Shown one piece after another: positions 28,301-41,717 of a stretch of 64,000 bases of DNA (within the stretch, counting starts at the first letter, position 1; every line of letters begins with the position of its first letter). Source of the DNA: Ridgeia piscesae (lineage: Eukaryota > Annelida > Polychaeta > Sabellida > Siboglinidae); NCBI GenBank assembly GCA_025642075.2, contig JAODUO010000079.1:473501-537500 (forward strand). Direction: 5' to 3'. The position numbers and the translations under genes were made by a program. Below the pieces are notes generated by a model. It was not told where the DNA came from and made no database searches. It saw nothing but the letters and a program-made list of their open reading frames with translations.

Positions 28301-30861
28301 GCCACCTCTGTTCTAGGAATAGCAAAAACGTAGAATTTGCATGAGAAAGGAGAAATTAGAATTTCAAATGATGTGGTATCCTCGACCAGCCTCTGTCAGC
28401 CTTGATGTGCTATCTGATATACTACGAGTTCTAACACGTGACAGCATATTTAGTTTGATGGGATGTGGAGGTGTTTTACGACAAACAGTGCCACTTTGTT
28501 GAAATATTCGAAAGAAAACTCTGCACGAAACAAATTGTTTATTTTGTTTGCAAAACTGCCACAGCCACTGAACGGCATGTGTCAGCAAATGTCTTGTCTT
28601 CTCCTGTCATCACGTGAAGACAACAAAAACCTTGTGTGTTATCTAGATGTAGGTATCCACTGCGTTGAATGGGTTGCCCGTTGTGTACCTGGCCTGTCGG
28701 CCTATCGTTGGTAGCCCTTAATCATCCATTGATGTGCGGTGAACTTACAAGCCAGCTCGTCTTTCTGTGTAGCCCTGACACCAGTGAATGACCACTGGAA
28801 ACTGATACGTGGGTACACGGCAATTACAGTACAACCGGCTGTCTGCCACTTCAACAATTGCTTAATAACTGTGATATTAATCAGGCCGCATAGCTCGGCT
28901 CTTGGCACGTACTCCCGCAGATAGCATTCTACGTGGCAGCATCGGGGAAGAATACAATCTTTCCAAGTCGTCATCGTCTTGTCAATGCTTGTCTCTGTGC
29001 TATTCAGTGACGGAGACGTTACGTGACACGGGCAGACACTACGTGATTAAGAGACACACGTGTTAATCATGCTAGCTGCACCGGTTATATTTTTGTAACA
29101 AAATTTGACGCTTTATAATACGATCCATTCATTTCTACCTGGTGTCCTGATATCCATGAACAAGTGGTGCCTCGTGTGGTTAAAATTGGAATTATACGAC
29201 GTAGTCATCACAAGAAGTTCTGTATCTCAATTTCCGGTGGATTCAGAAGTAATTATTGTGTAGGCTATGAGAGGGCACAGCAGGTAGTTAGTTGTGTCTC
29301 ACAGGGAGCGTGACAGTGGCGTGACAGAATTCAACTCGTAATGAAGCTGACCAATCGGATGCATACACATGCCAGTGGCTAATATGTCGGCAATGATTGA
29401 ATGTGGCCCGAGATCGAATGCGTATAAGATGTGACCAGCGTGTCTTGATTAAAACTTTGTGTGTTGTTCCGCCTCAGTTGGCACGCTGCAGTGTGGTCAA
29501 CAAACATTCTCCCGTGATATAAATGGTCCCAACGTAAGGACTTCCACCTCAGTAAGGGTCAACAGACATTCTCTCACACAATCAGTCGTAACTTGCAGCG
29601 AAGTCATTAAGTGTTTAACGAAATGTGGCTATTTTTGTAACTTTTGATATGAGACCTTAAAACGAGCACCAAAAAGGGTGCAGGGCAGATAGTCGTGCCC
29701 TGTGCCCTAGTTTCCCAGCCCTACATCCCAGCCTCTCCCCTATGTAGCAGGCCTAATGCGGAGTCACCCCAGCTGTGCTTGATATGTCAGCCGATGTTCG
29801 GAGTCTGTTTGCATGGGGTGAATATGCATGCTGTGAACATGTGGGGCGAATACAGTACACCAGGTAAGTAGACCGTACCCAGCTAGGGTGCGTTCTTCCT
29901 AAGGCCCTTTTATCTGTCGCTTCAGTCACCCTCAGTGCCTTATTATGTCCAGTTGGACTTTGTCAGATCAACTCGAAACTCCTCTCAGTCGTGTACAAGC
30001 TACGGTAGTAAAAGTTGGACTTTGTAGCCTTGTTCTTGTGTGTCACTTAACACTCGCTCACAGCGATGGTTCTCAAAACTTTCCAAGCCGGCCAAATTGA
30101 CGCCTCGTAAGTAAGTGAATATGTTTACAGAGAAACTACCAGAATGGTACTGTTGCTTTGCTTGTGAAATGTCCAAATGCACCATACAGCATCTAAAAGA
30201 TGTCCGCCGTGGATAAACAAAACGTTATGTAACACGCAAAATGTTATTGTTTTGACTTCCTGCCATTGAAACAGAAACATTTTCTATACAATTCTGGAAA
30301 ATATTCACATTTTTGAAAACGTGATTTGAAGGCAGAAGTTTGCCAGTATTGGTGTGTGCCACTCTTGGATGCTGTCTGGTGGTTGAGATGTCACCTGTAA
30401 ATAGGTCAGGGACAGAGTGGTAGGGAAGGTAGGTGGGTTGGTTGGGAAGGTAGGTGGGTTGGTTGGGAAGCCGGTGGTTCCGACTGTGCATTTCCGGTGC
30501 ACACCATGTCGCTGCTGTGTCCTTCTGTCCTTGTGCTCTCACTGCTCTGTGTGTCTGACAGTCTGTCTGTCACCAGTCTGTCTGTCACCAGTCTGTCTTG
30601 TTGCTTTGTGCTTATTATGTGAACCAGGGGGGTTATTTCATGTTTTGTCACCTTAATATTGTGATGATTGCGATCGTTTCCCACTGAAACTAAATGTGAT
30701 CATGTATGTAGAGCAGTTATCTAGAATTGTGTTGTTTCAATGTGTGTCTAGAGTGTTGTGTCATGTTTATGTGACATTTAACTGTGTGTGCTAGTCTCTG
30801 TCATCGCTGTGGTAGAAGTCTCTGATACACTGTATGTCTTGTGGTCACCATGTAACATCAT
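25324..30861. other. Long intron stretch of copy A, no gene recognised
   Basis: About 5.5 kb of unique intron sequence. A C/T-rich patch lies near 27680-27740, and a 22-bp direct duplication (gggaaggtaggtgggttggtt type) at about 30425-30470. Open frames of 60-105 codons on both strands show no domain and no usable splice-phase match to ERR. Confidence 0.5.
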
Positions 30862-30902
30862 TAGTAGTAGTAATAGTAGTAGTAGCAGTAGTCAGTAGCA
30901 GT

Positions 30903-30955
<53 letters not shown>
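30862..30955 (+). repeat. (CAG)n trinucleotide tract with AGT-rich head
   Basis: An interrupted (AGT)n run passes into about 17 uninterrupted AGC/CAG triplets. On the sense strand of copy A the transcript would carry intronic CAG repeats about 1.4 kb before LBD1. Such tracts are usually length-polymorphic. Confidence 0.95.
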
Positions 30956-30956
<1 letters not shown>

Positions 30957-31145
30957 GAATTATAATACATTTGTGTCACTTCTATGGCTCCTGTAGTTCA
31001 TGGGTGCTGTATTCTGTCCAATTCGTATTTAATTGTCCACTCACACTGTCATTAACTCATCAACTCACCATGTCTGTGTGGTCTGAGTCAACACGCACAG
31101 ATTACACCTCTAATCTACACAAACACTTCTCTTGTTTACGTGTCA

Positions 31146-32055
31146 CCTGGATCTGCCCATGTCGTGTGGATCTGCCCATGTCGTGTGGATCTGCCCATGT
31201 CATGTGGATCTGTCTATGTCATGTGGATCTGTCTGTCATGTGGATCTGGCCATGCCATGTGGAGCTAGCTGTCCATGTCATGTGGATCTGTCCATGTCAT
31301 GTGAATCTGTCCATGTCATGTGGATCTGCCCATGTCATGTGGATCTGTCCATGTCATGTGGAGCTGTCCATGTCATGTGGATCTGCCCATGTCATGTGGA
31401 TCTGTCTATGTCATGTGGATCTGTCTGTCATGTGGATCTGTCCATGTCATGTGGAGCTGTCCATGTCATGTGGATCTGTCCATGTCATGTGGATCTGCCC
31501 ATGTCATGTGGATCTGGCCCATGTCATGTGGATCTGCCTATGTCATGTGGATCTGTCTATGTCATGTGGATCTGTCCATGTCATGTGGATCTGTCCATGT
31601 CATGTGGATCTGTCCATGTCATGTGGATCTGTCCATGTCATGTGGATCTGTCCATGTCATGTGGAGCTGTCCATGTCATGTGGGATCTGTCCATGTCATG
31701 TGGGTCTGTCCATGTCATGTGGAGCTGTCCATGTCATGTGGATCTGTCCATGTCATGTGGATCTGTCCATGTCATGTGGATCTGTCCATGTCATGTGGAT
31801 CTGACATGTCATGTGGATCTGTTCATGTCACGTTGATCAGCTCGCATCACATGGATCTGTCTGTGTCGTATGATCTGTCCATGTCATGGATCTGTCCATG
31901 TCATGTGGACCTATCCATGTCAAGTGGATCTGACCATGTCAAGTGGATCTGACCATGTCACATGGGTCTGCCTGCATCACATGGATTTATCCATGGATCT
32001 GTATGTGACATGGATCTGACCAACTCATGTGGATCTGCCTGCATCACATGGATGT
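31146..32055 (+). repeat. 19-bp minisatellite, about 45 copies
   Basis: The unit is ctgtccatgtcatgtggat, with variants at tcc/ccc/tat and gatct/gagct. The last 200 bp (after 31810) are progressively degenerate. All three + frames are open for up to 277 codons (CPCHVDLSMSCGS type) because the unit has no stop. Periodicity, not coding, explains this. Confidence 0.95.
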
Positions 32056-32115
32056 GTCCTATCATCTGGAAAATTGCTTATGACCATGTCTTATGGATCT
32101 CTACATTACCTGCTG

Positions 32116-32227
32116 TCTTGTCTTGTCTTGTCTTGTCTTGTCTTGTCTTGTCTTGTCTTGTCTTGTCTTGTCTTGTCTTGTCTTGTCTTGTCTTGTCTTG
32201 TCTTGTCTTGTCTTGTCTTGTCTTGTC
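32116..32227 (+). repeat. (TCTTG)n pentanucleotide, about 22 units
   Basis: A perfect TCTTG run ending about 125 bp before the LBD1 acceptor. UCUU-type motifs are known binding sites for PTB-family splicing regulators, so a length effect on LBD1 splicing is conceivable; that step is inference. Confidence 0.97.
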
Positions 32228-32351
32228 AGTAATCAGAGTCACGTGTGTTACAGATTGTGAGCTGCCTCAGGTCGCTGTGACCTGATGACATGTTGCCTTT
32301 GAGACTATTATTAATAAATCGCTGATCTTTCCCCGCCTCTTCACGTTGCAG

Positions 32352-32513
32352 ATAATAAGATTTTAGCTGCGTTATTGCGCATCGAACCCGAGAAGGTTTA
32401 CGCGATGCCCGACGCTTCGTTGCCGGATGACGAATACAAGCTGATGGCAACACTGTCAGACCTCGCCGACCGGGAACTCGTAGCAACAATTGGCTGGGCC
32501 AAACAAGTGCCAG
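32352..32513 (+). CDS. ERR copy A, first ligand-binding-domain exon
   Basis: A 162-nt exon (54 codons), acceptor acgttgcag, donor g|gtcagt, phase 1 to 1. It encodes NKILAALLRIEPEKVYAMPD, then an acidic loop and SDLADRELVATIGWAKQVPG. The EPEKVYAMPD box and the DLADREL..IGWAK helix 3 are hallmarks of ERR LBDs. The first 29 nt differ at nine positions from copy B; the rest (from 32381) matches B with three substitutions and one indel, including 9 bp beyond the donor. This frame is intact, unlike B. Confidence 0.96.
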
Positions 32514-35500
32514 GTCAGTGGTGTATGATTCTTTCATCAACTTTGGTGACAGTGTGTGTTATCCTCAGTAAACACCAGGTTGTTTATTTGGAAGAGGAAC
32601 GTCATATCCCACTCCAAGAACTACCAACATGTTCTTCTTGATCTCTTTCACTCTCCATCTCCCTCTCCCTCACATCTATCTGTCTTTCCTGGCTGATATT
32701 TTTCTCAATATCCCCCACAATTATATCTCCTTTTCAATCTCTCCTTTCTTATAATCTATGTCTTCTTGTCTGTTTCCTACCTTCCCTCCCCCTCCTCCCT
32801 TCCTTCCTCTATCCTTTCAGTTCCTTGCTTCCTTCCCATCAGCTTACTTCCCTCCCCCCTCCATCCGTATCCCACCATCTTCCTCCCAGACCCTCTCCCT
32901 ATCCCATCTCTTGCCCCCCTATCCAATTAGATGAATCCACCCTCCCTTGTCCTAGAGCACTGGGCTCTCACTGAAACACAGTCTGCCTGTTTAATAATAG
33001 AAGAGTCCTGCCCCCAACTCAGTCGTCAGTTGTTGTTCAGGTGTAGCCGTGACCACGCTGCACAGATATGTATGAACAGGCCAGTGACACGTGCCCATTG
33101 TTCCCGTGGACGCGTTAATAATAGAAGACTGATGCTCTGCTACACGTGTCACTGTCGATCATCCCCATTATCACAATGTGACACACTTCCATCATCATTG
33201 TGATTGTTACATTAACCGCTTGACGTGTGTAAGCACATGTGCGAAACATTTCACCCTCATCAGTTGAAGAATTTATTTTGTAGTCTATCTGTAAAGGATA
33301 ACTAGTTAATAACGGACATGAGTGGTGGAAAGAAATAACTGACAACCAATCTCAAGGCTGTGTCCTTTCCCCGCAATATTGCACAAGGAAGAGAAGTACA
33401 AAGGTTTAGTTTTTAATCTGCATGCATTGTAGGGTATCCATTGTTCTCCCTTGATTACTGTCAAGTGACAGCAGTGGTTTTAGCACACCTGTGTGATATA
33501 CCAGTAGGTGTGCAAATGTCACAGTCTATCGCACTGCGGACAGAAAGAAGGCGACTGGCAATAAATTAAATCAGTGACGCCGCATTCAGAGCTCTGGCAC
33601 AGTTTTCCGAATAATAATCACAGCATGTTAAATTCCAGCTTGTCAACAGCGGCTTTCTTGACGTGCAGGCGTCAGTATGCATAGGTAAATGAACGTGTAT
33701 CAAACGTGGTGTGACCATCATGTCAGACACTAGAGTAGAGAGCGTAAATTAATTATTTCTAATCATATCAATAGTGCAGTTGTGGAATTAATTTGATTAA
33801 TGCACTTCACAGACGCAGGTCCATGTAACTGTGTTGACGACAGTATGATGGCAGCTAGCTCACTTGGAAAACAGGAACACATTGGCCCCACACTTGTCAG
33901 CAACGACGTTTCTAAATGTCTATGTCAATTTTCTGTTTTTTTTCTTTTTCCAAATATCATAGACTTGTCAAATAGATGATAATGCCGCTCTGTGAATTTC
34001 CTGCAGGTCGTTGCTGCGTTTTTGGCATGTAATCGATAATATTTTGCCTCGTTACACGTGTTTATTATGTAACTAGTTTTTCTAGTATGTTTTTATATTG
34101 CATCACTATCCAGAGAATTCTGAAGTGATGCAGACCGTTTCTCTTGCCACGGCTGAGATGAAGCTGCTGGTAACAATATTGCAGTGATACTTGCAAAGAC
34201 AGACATTTCCTGCTCATGTCACAGACAAACCTGCCTGTGGCAGACAAGTAGATGCAAGAGAAGAGAAATAGTTCTGCCAGAACTACTTTGTGTTGAGAGG
34301 ACGTGTCGACTGGGTCTATGCTGTTTATTCACAGGCAGGAAATATATTTTCTTGTGCAAGACAAAACTCATTTCGGATGCAATTATTCGCTATCTTGGGT
34401 CCCCAAACTACCCATACCCTGCGTGGTTTCTATTTTTAGGTTGTCTTTTATAAATACCAAAAGACCAACTTATATATAGCTTTGCGAAAACCAGTTTCAG
34501 ATGCTTGGTTTTAATAGAAATGTTCCATCCTTTTTCTCAGTTTCCTACTCTCCATGTTCTTGTACCAGTGATGGTCTGGTGAAACGGATACGTAGATATT
34601 GCGGTCTGTCAGACACGGACATGAATAAGAAATGTGTACTAAAGATATATCTTGGCATAAGAATATATCATGAAGCTCTCTAAAATTAAACAAGTAATTA
34701 AAACCTAGTTAATGGGATGATTGTTATGCGTGGTGAGACTCCAGTGGGACGAGTCTTCTAGGAAGTGAGGCCCGGGAACATGACAGGGATGTAGCGAGGT
34801 AGACCTGTTTGTTTTTGCCCGTCTTAATAATTAAGTCTTGTAACAGATGTCAGTGCAGCTTCAGCCTCCAGCACTATCATTCAATTGACTGCCCCGCCAG
34901 GAAGCACTGGTGCACAGCCGCACACACCAAGGCAACGTGGTACCTTTGTGCACTGACAAGTATGTTTCGTGGAATGAGAGGGGCTGGATCTGTTGGCACT
35001 AGCCACTTGCCATCACTGAGTTTGCAAAGTCGGCCGTTCTGACAAAGTCGTGACGTTTATGATTTTAATGGTGTCTCTAAATAATGTATAATGGAAATGG
35101 AAGACCAAAATTAAAAGATGGCAGAAAATATCAAGGGGGGTGTTGAAAGGGGTGAATGAACAGCCGTGAATGGAAGTTTGGGATACCAGGGGGTAGTTCA
35201 AATATGGTTACAAGGGTAATAATATTATACAAACCAAATGATTTACCCCCCCCCCACCCCATGCCACCCCACAAGGGACCAAATGGAAGAATGGAAGTGT
35301 AAAATAAGTAATTATTACTTTCAAGCGGTCTTAATGATTGCATTATTGGAGCATGAACTTTGAATTACCAAGTTATAGAGACAGGGTTAAGGTTTGCCCA
35401 GTGTCTTGAGTCGAGTGGTCAACGCGGCCAACATGTCTGGGGCATTGAGTGACCGGACCCACTGTGGCCTATCAGCTGTCCAGTTTGACCAGCCTTGACC

Positions 35501-37918
35501 ACTGTCTAGCCGGCTCAATCTGCACTGTCCGTCCATTCAGACAGCAGATCGAGAGATTGCTCGAAATAGACATTAACTGATCAACAACACTCACACATTA
35601 GCATAGCTGGCTGGGAGGTATCTTTGAGAAAATGTGTAGTGTGTACTAGTTTCTTTCATGCAGTATCTTAACAATCTCACTGTCAAAGATGGAGTAAACA
35701 TGATTACACGAGCGTGATGAACTCGCATGATCTGCCTGACTTTGCAGGAAGTAATCCAGTGATGTTATTTTTAGCTATTCAAATTTCATATTGATATTTC
35801 CAGTTGGATGGTTATCATATACAAATGACAGAAACCTGCTGGGACTTGTTGAAGGTGTTTCTTGTAACCAGATTTCCTTATGTGTATTCCTTGTAACACG
35901 ACTGAGAACTTTAGTTGTTGTAATTATGCAGTCATGTTCAAGTTGTTCCATTTATGTGGATGTTCCCAATGCCAGGATAACAAGTGTGGCTTGGTTTACT
36001 TTACTTCAAAGCAACAACAGAAACAATACTAAACTCCATTAAAAGCCAAAGATCAAGACTATAATTTGTCAGAAACCAGTAAGAAGATCATGATTAATGT
36101 ATGCATAATTATAACAAACGGCAACATTGTAGATGAGTAATAAGTTCTGTACAGACAGTACACAAATATGGCATACAGTTTAGATGTTCTAAATAACTGG
36201 CCAGATATGAGATTAGACTGCACACACACCAGAATGTGTGGCGAGACATTGGACAGCCACTCAACTGGCAAACAGACTACACATATTTGGCACCAACTCC
36301 AATCGATTCCCTCCTATTGATCTTCTATTTGTAGTTTCCAAGTTACAGAATTCGATGCGGGCCGTGGAATATTGAATTTGCCGGAAAAATTGACAGATTA
36401 CCGAATTAGATTTGCAGTTGTTCCGTAATGGGTGTGATTGTGTTATTATGTTGCGTCAAGTGAACTGAGTGGTCAACATGACCCAGTTCACATCACACTG
36501 GACACTGAGTGGACATTTGTGAAGGACAGAATATGACAAGTTGTCTCCAAGTCGGACTGACTCTTACGTTCACATGAATGGTAATTTGAGATCATAAACC
36601 CGATGTAAACTGAAATACAAATTTTCTTCTTTAATGTTGGTCTCATATGGTGACAATTTGGCAGCAGGTGGTGACATAATGACACTAGCCAGAGTGTCAC
36701 ATCAGTAGTGTATTTGATGGTGCAATAGCAGCGGTTTTCATTTTGAAAAAAGATACATAAGTGATAACAACAGATTTGGCTTAATGGTGACTTCTTACGA
36801 GCTCGTGTTTTACAGAAGTGGTCCTCTGGTCTGGCAGTTACTAGCTGTTAGAAAGAGGCGTTCAGCTGTCTAGACTAATCTACCACTATGTATCTCATAA
36901 TTTATAGTTTCACTTGTGACTGACTGTTTGAGTCTAACGGTTGTGTGAGGGACTGATAAACCAGCTTAGATATGAACCTTTCTAATCGGCCCGTAGTGTC
37001 GAGGTGTGTGCAGATACAACTGTCTTGATATTCTTCGCCTGCGTGGGAACATGTCCCAGTCTGTCTCATGTTTTAGTAAGCGTGGCCTCAAGCAGACACG
37101 TTGAGCCGAGCGGGGCTGTTGTGGGCCATATTTGATGGAGTTTGCAGCCCTGGTGGCTAGTAGAGCCAGCCGTAGTGTTAGATAAACACGTATCTATCTG
37201 GTAGAGGCCTGTATATCTGCCTCTTCCAACACTCGTCCAGACTGGCTGCGATACGCTGTCAGGTATGAGGCAGTAATGAGCTACGGGAATATAAGCTTAA
37301 TTTGGCAATGAAGGCCAAGTGCTGGTCTCATTAGTCTGGTCCCTTACCTGACTTCACATCACATCACTTCACTTCACCCAGTGTTGTCGCGGTTAATCCA
37401 TCTGCTTACTTTTTCCTAATTCACATGATTGGACGTGGCTGTGTTAAGGGAGTATGTCAAGGAATTTAATCATTGCCTTGAAATGGGAGGACAAATTGTA
37501 ACAGCATTTCACATGTCTAGAAACTGAAGCAGCTCTTAGGGAATATATCATCACAATAGATACGTTTATTGTTTGAAGTTATGTGTAAACTTAACTGAGT
37601 TACTACTTCCAGGGAACAAATATATTAATGATAACTGAGGTGTTTATATCGTGCCATATATCCAGCTAAGAAGTTGCACAAAAGTTGTAACTAGATGTAG
37701 TACTCCAGGTATGTCAAGTATGCCAAGATAAATTAAGATAAATTAGAGATTGCGAGACATGAGGACTCCCGCACTACATAATTATATGGAAAATACACGA
37801 TCTTGTTGAGTGTCAACAACTATTGTGGTCAACAACTAGAACTATGTTCATGGAACTGTAGAACTTAACATGTTCCAGTCATCATTCAGTGAACTCTATT
37901 GATTGTACATGTGCATGC

Positions 37919-38006
37919 TAGTGTGTGTGTGCGTGCGTGTAGGCATGCATGTGTGCATGCATGCGTGCTTGCGTATGTGCTTGCGTATGTGCTTGCGTAC
38001 GTGTGT
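37919..38006. repeat. Alternating GT/GC/AT tract, Z-DNA candidate
   Basis: An imperfect repeat of gtgtgcgtgcgtg, then catgcatgtgtgcatgcatg and gcttgcgtatgt units. Purines and pyrimidines alternate almost throughout, the usual sequence requirement for Z-DNA. Minus-strand frames reading KHIRKHIRKH are a by-product. Confidence 0.7.
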
Positions 38007-39378
38007 ATGAGAAGTTCGTGGTGGAAGTCTGATGTGTCTGGGTGAAGGTTCTCCGAGGTTTCCAGGTAACCAGATCGCTCTGGTCAGAGGAAGAGGTTTC
38101 ATTTGTTAGCAACAGCTGAATGACTTTAGCAGTGGCTAATTATACCTCCCAGCAGAGGCAACTGTATATTCTGTTTACATAAGGCCATGCATCCGTGATT
38201 GGTTTGTCAATTGAAAGGTTGTGATACCCAAATGGACAGTTATGTTGCGAACACCGCCGACGTTTTAAGTTACTTGTGTTTAGACTAGCTGAAAGTTTCA
38301 ACATTTCTAAATTGCTCATGCCATCAGTTTGGTATGGCTATTCGAAGATTCTGTAGAGAAGCGCTGTACAAATGTATCTTTTTCATTTTGGATGTCTCCA
38401 GGGTGTCAATGACTGCGTATCGCAGCATTACCGCCCGTGACAGATGCACCCTGGGAAACACAAAGGAACTGCACGTTGTCCCAGTTGGCGCTGAGCATAA
38501 TTTTTTGTCTCCTGTGGCAGTTGGGCGAGTTATTTTTGGCCACGAGCCTGTCACTGGTACTTTAGTCACCAACGGTTGACAAGTTTACGCCCTGTCTGAC
38601 TTTGTGAATGTCTCACCAGCAAACTGACCACATTCAAAAGGACTGCAGTTTGGTATATACACTATATAAATTGGCAGAAGTATCCTTAATGTATATATTG
38701 TTATAGAAAAGTTAGCTGTTGAGTAAAAACAATTTGGGGTAATATTAAACTTAGAATAGTTCGGCCATCATGCATGCAGTCACCAGTTGCCTGAGCTGAC
38801 CCCACTGGATAAATAACACTAATAATAAACTGTTATTACCTTGGTAGACACTGACAGTCTACTGTAAAATTGGTCAGATCATGGGTGAGGGTGGAGGGGG
38901 TAGGATACATACCACCACATAGGACCAGTTGCAGTGGTCACTCATATAATCCAGCAGATCCAAGGTTGTTTACATGGACAGATGGGATTATTCCTCCCAG
39001 CGAGATGCACAACTGGCCACTTGGACTGGTCACTCTCTCCGGCCAGGATGTCAGGTATCCCTCTGAGTGTGGTGGCTGGCAACAGCTGGACATTCGGTAG
39101 ACTTGGGCTGTTTATTTGTGTAGCAGGTGTGTGTAGGTGTATATAGGTGTCTGCTGGCTACATTGGAGCCTTGCTCCGCACTCCGGAGTCGTCGACTAGC
39201 TCCAACTAAATGGTCCCATACTCTGAGCTGTTGCACCTCACACTCTGTGTCTTCTCACCTGGCCTGTCAGCTTGGTGGAGGTCCCGAGGTGTTTTTAAAA
39301 CAATGAGGGGAAATAACAGCCGTCTTTCTGTACTGATGTAGTCAAAAGCCGATGTTTTCTTTAGTTTTACTAGTAATT

Positions 39379-39394
39379 AATAGATGGCGCCACT
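39379..39394 (+). promoter_or_regulatory. CTCF-like core in copy A intron
   Basis: aatagatggcgccact contains AGATGGCGC, the shape of the conserved CTCF core shared by insects and vertebrates. It is a single weak-to-moderate match by eye; other matches occur at 41974, 48012, 60912, 62163 and 62842. Confidence 0.35.
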
Positions 39395-39471
39395 GGGAAT
39401 CTAAAATTGATAAATGTTCTTCTACATACACATATGGCATTGTTTTGTTTACCCGACAAGCCACCGTTATT

Positions 39472-39648
39472 CCTTCCCTTCCCTTCCCTTCCCTTCCCTT
39501 CCCTTCCCTTCCCTTCCCTTCCCTTCCCTTCCCTTCCCTTCCCTTCCCTTCCCTTCCTTCCCTTCCTCTTCCTCCTTCCTTTCCTTCCTCTTCCTTCCTT
39601 CCCTCCTTTCCCTTCCCTTCCCTTCCCTTCCCTTCCCTTCCCTTCCCT
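39472..39648 (+). repeat. (CCTTC)n polypyrimidine tract
   Basis: About 177 bp of CCCTT pentamers with a degenerate middle (tcctcttcctcc). Strict purine/pyrimidine strand asymmetry makes it a triplex candidate. It ends about 340 bp upstream of the LBD2 exon of copy A. Confidence 0.96.
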
Positions 39649-39985
39649 ACCTGCATACGGTCCTGGGAGAACCAGCGAGGGAAGACATGACAAAGAAAAT
39701 AGAGAGTGAAAAAGTCCAAAAACAAAAGAGATTTATGTAGCTGCTGAGCCCAGAGACAGGGGTGTCAGTGTCACTACCTACGTCACAGATAACACTTGTC
39801 TCACTCACTTTTTCTGAGCAGACTGCCAAACAATCATATGCCATGTGTTAAGTATTCCTTTGCCAAGCAGTCTGTCAAAGAATTGTTTACCATGTTTCAA
39901 GTTTTCTGTCAATAGGTTCCTCTATACAGTAATTTATAGTAGTTGATCTTTCTGTATAATAAAACAACGTGCATCTGTCCCACAG

Positions 39986-40258
39986 GCTTCCTCAGCCTGT
40001 CGCTGTCAGACCAGATGGTTCTGCTACAAAGTACGTGGCTTGACATCCAGTGCTTCAACCTCGTCTATCGCTCGTCTCCGTACCAGGGCATCCTCGTCTT
40101 TGCCGATGACTTCAAGTGTTCGGAAGATGATGCGATCAAAATGGGCTCGCCGCTCGAATACGACTCCGTGTCACGGCGGTTAGCGAAGAAACTGTCACGG
40201 TTAATGATCACAAAAGAAGAATACGTGTTAATGAAAGCCATACTTCTATTAAATCCAG
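39986..40258 (+). CDS. ERR copy A, second ligand-binding-domain exon
   Basis: A 273-nt exon (91 codons), acceptor gtcccacag, donor g|gtaagt, phase 1 to 1. It encodes FLSLSLSDQMVLLQSTWLD, CFNLVYRSSPYQGILVFADD and TKEEYVLMKAILLLNPG: the nuclear-receptor LBD signature (LSDQM.LLQS.W) through the helix 8-9 region. The exon is a mosaic against copy B. From 39974 (12 bp before the exon) to 40118 all 145 positions match. After that, 43 of 140 differ, mostly at third positions. This indicates purifying selection on both copies plus a conversion breakpoint at about 40118. Confidence 0.96.
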
Positions 40259-41717
40259 GTAAGTTCGAGAATAAAGATGGTGAGATGCAGGTTATAATAT
40301 GTATACGATATGAAATAAATAATATTGACAGGCCAGCAAGTATGATGAACTAAAATAGAAGCCGTAATATACGTGACATACAGAAATATATGTAGCAATA
40401 TAAACTCACACGGTTAGTATTACTTATGAAATTGTTATGTAAACGTATTGTATGGACATTTCTCCGTGGTGTCTTCAAAACTGATACTGATGATACTGGT
40501 AGATTATAACTGAGGCAATTACACAGCAACACAGCAACAATAAATACTCTTTATGAACATGTACTGCCCAAGAATATGTATTTTATGCAAGAAAAAGAAA
40601 ATATTTGCCAAGTCACAATGAGTCAGGATATAGCAACATTGTTGCGGCTTTGTCCACATTTCCTTCCATTCAATAAACCAGCATGTACTGGAGGGGTGGA
40701 GGGTGGAGGGGTGAAGGTAGACAGGGCAGTACAGATCTGTCCCTTCAGGATGAGTCAGGTTAGATGAGATGTTATCAGTGTGTCCTCTACAGCAGTCATC
40801 AAAGGCTCTATTGTTGTTGATCCCTAGTGCACTAAAAACCAGCCACAAGATGAAGATTAAAGATATTAGTTGGCCTGGTCTACAGGCAATTACATTTGCT
40901 GGCCCACAGTGTCGGGTGACAGTCATTTTTTTTTACCTGAAAACAGAATGAGCAGCAAATAAACATTTTAGTTCTTTAATTCTTTTAAGTTGAGATTGTA
41001 ATAAAAGCAGGTGTTTTGTAAAATGTAGTTATGCTAAAATTTTAATAACTGTTAACGTAGTATAATGTGAATGAAAAATGGTTAATGTAGACAGTGAGAT
41101 ATGCAGAGAGAGACATAAATTGATGGGTAATGAATGGTATTCAATTGTTTAGGCCACCAGACCAGCTGGCTAGCCTTTGTTTATTTTACCGTGGGTACTT
41201 TGACTGCCTGTGTAAAACATTGTTACCCTCTTGGCTGGTAATAAAGTAGACATTTAACACGATGTGTACTTTGTGAAACAGGGTGTGTGTGTGTGTTTAG
41301 TTTATCAGCATCTCCTTCCTGTGTGTGTTCAAATGATGTTTCGTAATACCTCGGAGGTGATGAAATGTAAAACATCTCTCACATATAATGCATTAAAAGT
41401 GCATTTCCCCATAAACCCAGTTAACTTGAGATAACAGTAGCTGTGTAGTTGTCTGGTGTGACTGTTTAGTAGTCTGGCGTTCTGCATCAGTGAGAGGTAA
41501 ATGGTTTTTGACCTCATGCTACGTACCCTTGGGAGTAGGGTAGGGTAGGGTTGGGTAGGAGAGATCACAGCTGTAGATGTAACGAATGGATGGGGAGAAA
41601 CTCTGGCACTTGATGGGTAGGGAGAGTAATTTAGATGTACATCCGGTTGGTGTGGATGGGAATGAAATGGTTCTGGTTGCTTTGTTTTGCCCTCACCAAA
41701 TGTGTTGTTTGTTTCAG
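40259..41717. other. Last intron of copy A
   Basis: 1.46 kb of AT-rich intron between LBD2 and LBD3. No homology to the shorter (412-bp) copy B intron was seen except the last 11-25 bp before the acceptor. A short purine/T repeat (gggtagggtaggg) lies near 41535. Confidence 0.8.

Larger units (their letters stand above)
32514..39471. other. Intron between LBD1 and LBD2 of copy A
   Basis: About 7 kb without a recognised exon. It begins with a pyrimidine-rich stretch (about 32640-32930). A poly-C/G tract near 35246-35273 could form a quadruplex on the minus strand. The alternating purine-pyrimidine tract (37919) and a CTCF-like core (39379) are listed separately. Confidence 0.55.

Noticed and set aside
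30971..31952. Long Cys/His-rich frames (CPCHVDLSMSCGS) resembling metal-binding repeats
   Set aside because: By-product of the 19-bp repeat in three frames, with no conserved cysteine spacing beyond the repeat period.
39342..39740. Frames reading SLPFPSLPFP or EGKGREGKGR
   Set aside because: Translation of the CCTTC pentanucleotide tract.
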